Assembly (NCBI RefSeq): GCF_004342905.1
Contig: NZ_SMAN01000007.1
Location: 33,017-97,016, forward strand
DNA from: Melghiribacillus thermohalophilus
GTDB lineage: Bacteria; Bacillota; Bacilli; Bacillales; Alkalibacillaceae
DNA: 64,000 nt
Direction of reading: 5' to 3'
A program made the translations under genes and the position numbers. The notes below the pieces were generated by a model that worked only from the letters and a program-made list of their open reading frames with translations, had not been told where the DNA came from and made no database searches. This document shows, in pieces, positions 60,452 to 64,000 of this stretch. Position 1 is the first letter of the stretch. Each line of letters starts with the position of its first letter.

Positions 60452-61189
60452 ATGTTTAAAGATGCTATGTGGCTTGTGAAAAAGGAATATCAATATCAAT
60501 GGCGTGCACTGGTTGCATCATTCACAGCAAGCCTTTTGATTGGATTGTTTGTCGGTATCGTTTTAGCAGGAAGTAGTGACAGGGGATTTGATGATCTTTC
60601 AATAGACATGAATCATTTTATGGCGGATTTGATTATCTTCGGAATGGTACCGGGCTTTGGGACGTTTTTTATGGCAAGACCTTATTTAAGTTATCGGAAT
60701 GCAAAAGAAAATCCATATGGAAGAAGAATGGCTGTCCTTCGCTCCCTTCCTATTCCGGTATCTGTATTATCGCTAAGCCGGATGATCCTGATGGTCACTA
60801 CATTACTGATCATGTCAGCTGCTTTTATGGGAATGATAGGAGTGGCTTTGTTCATAATGACAAATAGTCATTTTTCGACTGACGAGTTCTTCATCTTTGC
60901 CTTAACCTGGTTTGGGTTTGCCCTGGCAGTTGGAGGGATCAATCCGTGTATTGAGTATGGGATGACAGGGAAAATGATTCATATCATTCCTTTTATTTAT
61001 ATCGGTCTGTTGGTTATCATCGAACTGATTTTAAAGGTTTATGGAATCGGAATAGTAGAAACCGTTTTTCAATCAGCAAATCATATTGGCTGGCCACTGG
61101 CATTTCTTTCCATTGTCTTTGGAGCCCTTTGTTTAGTAGGCTGGAATCAATTATTAAAAAAACGTTTGGTCAATCGTGATTATCTCTAG
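60452..61189 (+). CDS. ABC-2 type permease
   Basis: A protein of 245 residues with six likely membrane segments (LVASFTASLLIGLFVGIVLA at the start). It lacks soluble domains. Paired with the ATPase at 61,607, it probably forms an exporter as in Ytr or Bce-free systems that answer to cell-wall stress. AGGAGTGATC precedes the ATG. Confidence 0.8.
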   Translation: MFKDAMWLVKKEYQYQWRALVASFTASLLIGLFVGIVLAGSSDRGFDDLSIDMNHFMADLIIFGMVPGFGTFFMARPYLSYRNAKENPYGRRMAVLRSLPIPVSVLSLSRMILMVTTLLIMSAAFMGMIGVALFIMTNSHFSTDEFFIFALTWFGFALAVGGINPCIEYGMTGKMIHIIPFIYIGLLVIIELILKVYGIGIVETVFQSANHIGWPLAFLSIVFGALCLVGWNQLLKKRLVNRDYL

Positions 61190-61207
61190 AAGGGAGCAGG
61201 TTTTCCG

Positions 61208-61594
61208 ATGAAAATTCCAATCCAGATATCGGACGAAAGCCGGGAACCGATCTATCATCAAATTGAAAACCAACTGAGAACATTGATTGCCGGCGGACAG
61301 CTTCCGCCAGGGACCCCACTCCCTTCAATCAGGGCTTTAGCCAGTGAACTGGGCTGCAGTGTTATTACAACAAGAAGGGTATATCAAAACTTAGAAATGA
61401 GCGGTTTTATTAAAACCGTACAGGGGAAGGGAACATTTGTCAGGGAGATTGATCATGAGCAATTACAGAAGACAAAACAGAAGGTAATATACGATGCCTT
61501 TGAAAAAGCCATTGAACAGGGGGTTCAGCTCGGCTGTACCGAGGAAGAACTGAAGTCAATTTTTGAAGAATTAGTTCGGAAAAATTTTCATTAA
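61208..61594 (+). CDS. GntR-family regulator, YtrA subfamily
   Basis: A protein of 128 residues: a winged-helix domain (PIYHQIENQLRTLIAGGQLPPGT...LASELGCSVITTRRVYQNLE) and only a short C-terminal dimer part, which defines the YtrA subgroup. Such regulators repress their own ABC operon. The likely site is the inverted repeat at 59,887-59,913. Confidence 0.92.
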   Translation: MKIPIQISDESREPIYHQIENQLRTLIAGGQLPPGTPLPSIRALASELGCSVITTRRVYQNLEMSGFIKTVQGKGTFVREIDHEQLQKTKQKVIYDAFEKAIEQGVQLGCTEEELKSIFEELVRKNFH

Positions 61595-61606
61595 TGGAGG
61601 ATTCGT

Positions 61607-62470
61607 ATGGAAACGACCACAATGATTCAGGTGAAAGAGTTAACCAGAACGTTTAAAAGGTTTACGCTCGGCCCGCTTAATTTAGATGTGGAAAGAGGAA
61701 TTGCCGTAGGTGTAATAGGCGCAAACGGTTCTGGGAAAACAACCCTTTTTCGTTTAATCATGCGACTATTGAAAGAAGATACAGGCAACATTCAGATGTT
61801 CGGTCTGACGGAAGAAAATGACGAATGGAAGGGAAAAATAGGTTTTGCAGGGGGATTGCTGGATGCATATGACTTTCTAAGGGTAGAAGAGTTGAAAAAT
61901 TTGATCTCCAGATGGTATCCGGCCTGGGATGAAGATCAGTTTCTGTATTTCGTCAACCGTTATAAGATTGATGTTTTCGAGCGGTTTGGTAAATGTTCGA
62001 AGGGGACAAAGAAGAAGCTTGAGTTTGTGTTTGCTCTCAGTCATAACCCGGAACTCCTACTTTTGGATGAGCCGACAGCAGGCGTTGATCTTGTATCACA
62101 GCGAAAAATGAAAGAAGATCTGATCCGCTTCATGGAAGATGGAACAAAAAGTATTTTGCTTGCCACCCACGAAGTCGATGAGATTAATCAGCTATGTGAT
62201 GAAATTGTTGTACTTGATCGTGGTCGGGTCATGCACCGTTACAATAAAGACGACATTTACGATCAATGGGCAAGAATATGGGTATCGGTAGTCAATGATG
62301 ATCTAATTCATCACCCGAATGTTATTCATTATGAAACGGCCCCTCCGCAAATTGTGACGAATCAAGTTGAAGCAATTCAGGAAATTGTGCAGAAAAACGA
62401 AATGAAGATTCAACACATTCAGCGCTTATCAATGGAAGAAGTATTGGAGTATTTAATAGAGAGTAACTAA
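61607..62470 (+). CDS. ABC transporter ATP-binding protein
   Basis: A protein of 287 residues. Walker A GANGSGKTT, Q-loop area GFAGGLLDAYDFLR, signature CSKGTKKKLEF, Walker B LLLLDEPTAGVD and switch ATHEVDE are intact. The C-terminal extension (about 220-287) resembles YtrB-type ATPases. It starts 12 bases after the regulator gene. Last gene of the operon. Confidence 0.9.
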   Translation: METTTMIQVKELTRTFKRFTLGPLNLDVERGIAVGVIGANGSGKTTLFRLIMRLLKEDTGNIQMFGLTEENDEWKGKIGFAGGLLDAYDFLRVEELKNLISRWYPAWDEDQFLYFVNRYKIDVFERFGKCSKGTKKKLEFVFALSHNPELLLLDEPTAGVDLVSQRKMKEDLIRFMEDGTKSILLATHEVDEINQLCDEIVVLDRGRVMHRYNKDDIYDQWARIWVSVVNDDLIHHPNVIHYETAPPQIVTNQVEAIQEIVQKNEMKIQHIQRLSMEEVLEYLIESN

Positions 62471-62649
62471 ATAAGGAAAGATTGACCCCTGAAGAATAAA
62501 AGATTCCAATAACAAGGTAATTTCCCTTTTAAATCTAATGATTCATTTTCAAGATAAAATTGCGTTCCACCTATTGAAATTTTTTAAAGTATATGGTAAT
62601 TTAAGTAAAAAGAGTATAAAGGGCCCTATGAAGGGAAAATGTTGGTGAG

Positions 62650-63672
62650 ATGAAAGAGATCTTCATTGGTAAAGAGAATCTTATCGGTGAACAAGATAAC
62701 TTATATGAAGTGATACAGCATGTCTCAAAATGTAAAAGCAAGCAAGAATCAATGGAAATCATTAAATTTTTCATCCTGTCTTCCCATTCCAAACAGATTC
62801 AGAGGGAAGGGATGGAATTTTTGTACTGGAATGGTTTTTATGATGAATTGATAAAAGTTGTTCAGAACCACAAAAATTATACCGACATGTTATCCAGGCA
62901 ATGGGCTGAAATTTATGAGTTCATTTACCTTCAGAAGAAAAACAGGATCAATGAGAGTCAGCTTCTTGACCACTTGAAACACTTTGTATCGGACGAGCCC
63001 GAAATATTGATTCTGAAAGATTTTATGTGTGTTTATAGCTATTATAAGATGAAAGAATATGATATGCTGGGAAAATATATTGATCCGATCAGCGACAATC
63101 TGATGAAGGTTCCTTCCATTTTTTTAAGAAATTATTTCAACATGCGACTAAATGAAGTATTATTTCACTATCACTGGAAAATGAATGAACTGATTACGGC
63201 ACGCAGATATGCGTTTAAAGTCATTAACGAAAGCTACAATGAAGAAAAGAAAGCTACCTTATATAGTCACCTTGGACAAACGTATGTGTTTGAAAGTTAT
63301 GAAACCACGATGAAATATCTGAATAAAGCCTATCAGATTGCAAACGACTATCAGTACCCTCATCTAAAGAATTTATTGAAACATCATACGATCCCCTTTG
63401 TACATGCATATTATGGAAAAACAGATTCCATCGAAACAAACGATAGATCCGAGCAGGCACATCTGGAGATAGCCAGAGGAAATCATCAGGCGGCAATGGA
63501 TTTATTAGACCAGATAACTAAAATTACTCCTTTTAGACTCTATTATTATGGATTAGCTAAAAAAGATCGAGGCCTTCTCATGAAAGCTCATCATGCGTTT
63601 ATAACTGAGTATAAAGATCATTTTTATGCTCAGTTACCTTTAAAGGCAATAGAGAAATTAAACCTTGATTAA
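62650..63672 (+). CDS. AimR-like peptide receptor
   Basis: A protein of 340 residues composed of TPR-like helix pairs (REGMEFLYWNGFYDELIKVV, LLDHLKHFVSDEPEILILKD, LYSHLGQTYVFESYETTMKY). The pattern matches AimR, the arbitrium receptor of SP-beta phages, but the protein is about 40 residues shorter and lacks the N-terminal helix-turn-helix; an in-frame stop at 62,629 excludes a longer reading. It may act by protein contact instead of DNA binding, or bind DNA otherwise. The ribosome site is weak (GGTGAG). A pro-peptide gene follows after 27 bases. Confidence 0.75.
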   Translation: MKEIFIGKENLIGEQDNLYEVIQHVSKCKSKQESMEIIKFFILSSHSKQIQREGMEFLYWNGFYDELIKVVQNHKNYTDMLSRQWAEIYEFIYLQKKNRINESQLLDHLKHFVSDEPEILILKDFMCVYSYYKMKEYDMLGKYIDPISDNLMKVPSIFLRNYFNMRLNEVLFHYHWKMNELITARRYAFKVINESYNEEKKATLYSHLGQTYVFESYETTMKYLNKAYQIANDYQYPHLKNLLKHHTIPFVHAYYGKTDSIETNDRSEQAHLEIARGNHQAAMDLLDQITKITPFRLYYYGLAKKDRGLLMKAHHAFITEYKDHFYAQLPLKAIEKLNLD

Positions 63673-63699
63673 TTTCATTATTGTCAGGAGGTGCAGTTC

Positions 63700-63843
63700 A
63701 TGAAGGGCCTGGTTAAATGGCTGGGTATTCTGACCGTTGTTCTGGGACTGACTTTTAGTCCAGGGCATGTCCAGGATTATGCCGATTCGCTAACTGGAGA
63801 AGTATCAACCCAGAATGATCCTGGTGATGCTGGGATTGGGTAA
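63700..63843 (+). CDS. AimP/Phr-like signalling pro-peptide
   Basis: Forty-seven residues: MKGLVKWLGILTVVLGLTFS is a signal sequence, followed by a polar part that ends in DPGDAGIG. The size, the export signal and the position behind the receptor fit AimP, whose last six or so residues form the mature signal. The C-terminus GDAGIG is thus the candidate. CAGGAGGTGC precedes the ATG. Confidence 0.7.
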   Translation: MKGLVKWLGILTVVLGLTFSPGHVQDYADSLTGEVSTQNDPGDAGIG

Positions 63844-63982
63844 GGTTCAGAAAAAGAAAAATTAGGGTAATCTCTCGATTGGGGTTTGATCAACCTCTTT
63901 TTTTTCTTAGACGGAATAAATAACACCAACATTAAATTTAGGTTATAATAGACCTGAAATTTATTTAAGTTGGTGATTATTT

Positions 63983-64000
63983 ATGCGTACCAAAAATAGA
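63983..64000 (+). CDS. Start of a gene that leaves the window
   Basis: Six codons, MRTKNR, behind AAGTTGGTGAT. A TATAAT lies at 63,944-63,949. Too short for identification. Confidence 0.35.

Noticed and set aside
62650..63672. AimR-like gene as part of the yhbH prophage
   Set aside because: It lies beyond attR, separated by the yhbH end, an ASCH gene and a host-type ABC operon.

Overview
The window is a chromosomal segment of a Gram-positive, spore-forming bacterium of the Bacillaceae. Evidence: strong AGGAGG-type ribosome binding sites, sigma-A promoters, the trmL/yhbB/queG and prkA/yhbH sporulation-era genes, a DUF1540 protein, OdhAB and Opp genes of Bacillus type. The very acidic stretch behind the OppA lipobox would fit a salt-tolerant genus such as Virgibacillus or Lentibacillus, but the genus is a guess.

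Left chromosomal part (1-21,004): the start of a metal-binding ABC lipoprotein, a DUF1540 gene with a TTG start, tRNA-Gly(UCC), a 31-residue membrane peptide, then trmL, a yhbB-like amidase, ogt, queG and an ABC-class ATPase on the minus strand. PrkA kinase, OdhAB (2-oxoglutarate dehydrogenase) and a complete oligopeptide ABC transporter (oppDFABC order D-F-A-B-C) follow on the plus strand. A minus-strand lipoprotein precedes yhbH.

Prophage (21,005-58,815, 37.8 kb): a temperate siphovirus of the HK97 type is inserted inside yhbH. The first 342 codons of yhbH end at an 11-bp core, ACCAGTACAAC. The same core reappears at 58,805 and is followed in frame by the missing 45 C-terminal codons. Joining the two parts gives a 387-residue YhbH, the normal size. 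The large serine recombinase lies directly inside the left end. A good sigma-E type promoter stands before yhbH, so this looks like a sporulation gene split by an excisable prophage, as known for sigK/skin and spsM/SP-beta. Order inside: integrase, ImmA protease, an AT-rich cassette (small protein, SF2 helicase, HsdR_N-type nuclease), CI/Cro switch with mirrored operators, antirepressor, replication genes with iteron-like repeats, m5C methyltransferase, ArpU, Xer-like recombinase, a second AT-rich cassette resembling lambda RexA/RexB, HNH, terminases, portal, ClpP-type protease, capsid, tail genes (with a -1 frameshift site), fibre with S74 chaperone, XhlA/holin/amidase, then a small toxin-like peptide gene, a possible excision factor and a DUF898 membrane protein.

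Right chromosomal part (58,816-64,000): the yhbH 3' end, a frameshifted ASCH gene, a YtrA-type operon (membrane protein, ABC permease, GntR regulator, ABC ATPase), and an AimR-like receptor followed by an AimP-like pro-peptide, an arbitrium-type peptide signalling pair outside the prophage.

Most notable: the split yhbH; two prophage cargo cassettes that share a 'terminator then tandem TGTCGAT boxes' entry; a type I toxin-antitoxin-like locus; and the AimR/AimP-like pair. No CRISPR array, rRNA or insertion sequence was seen.
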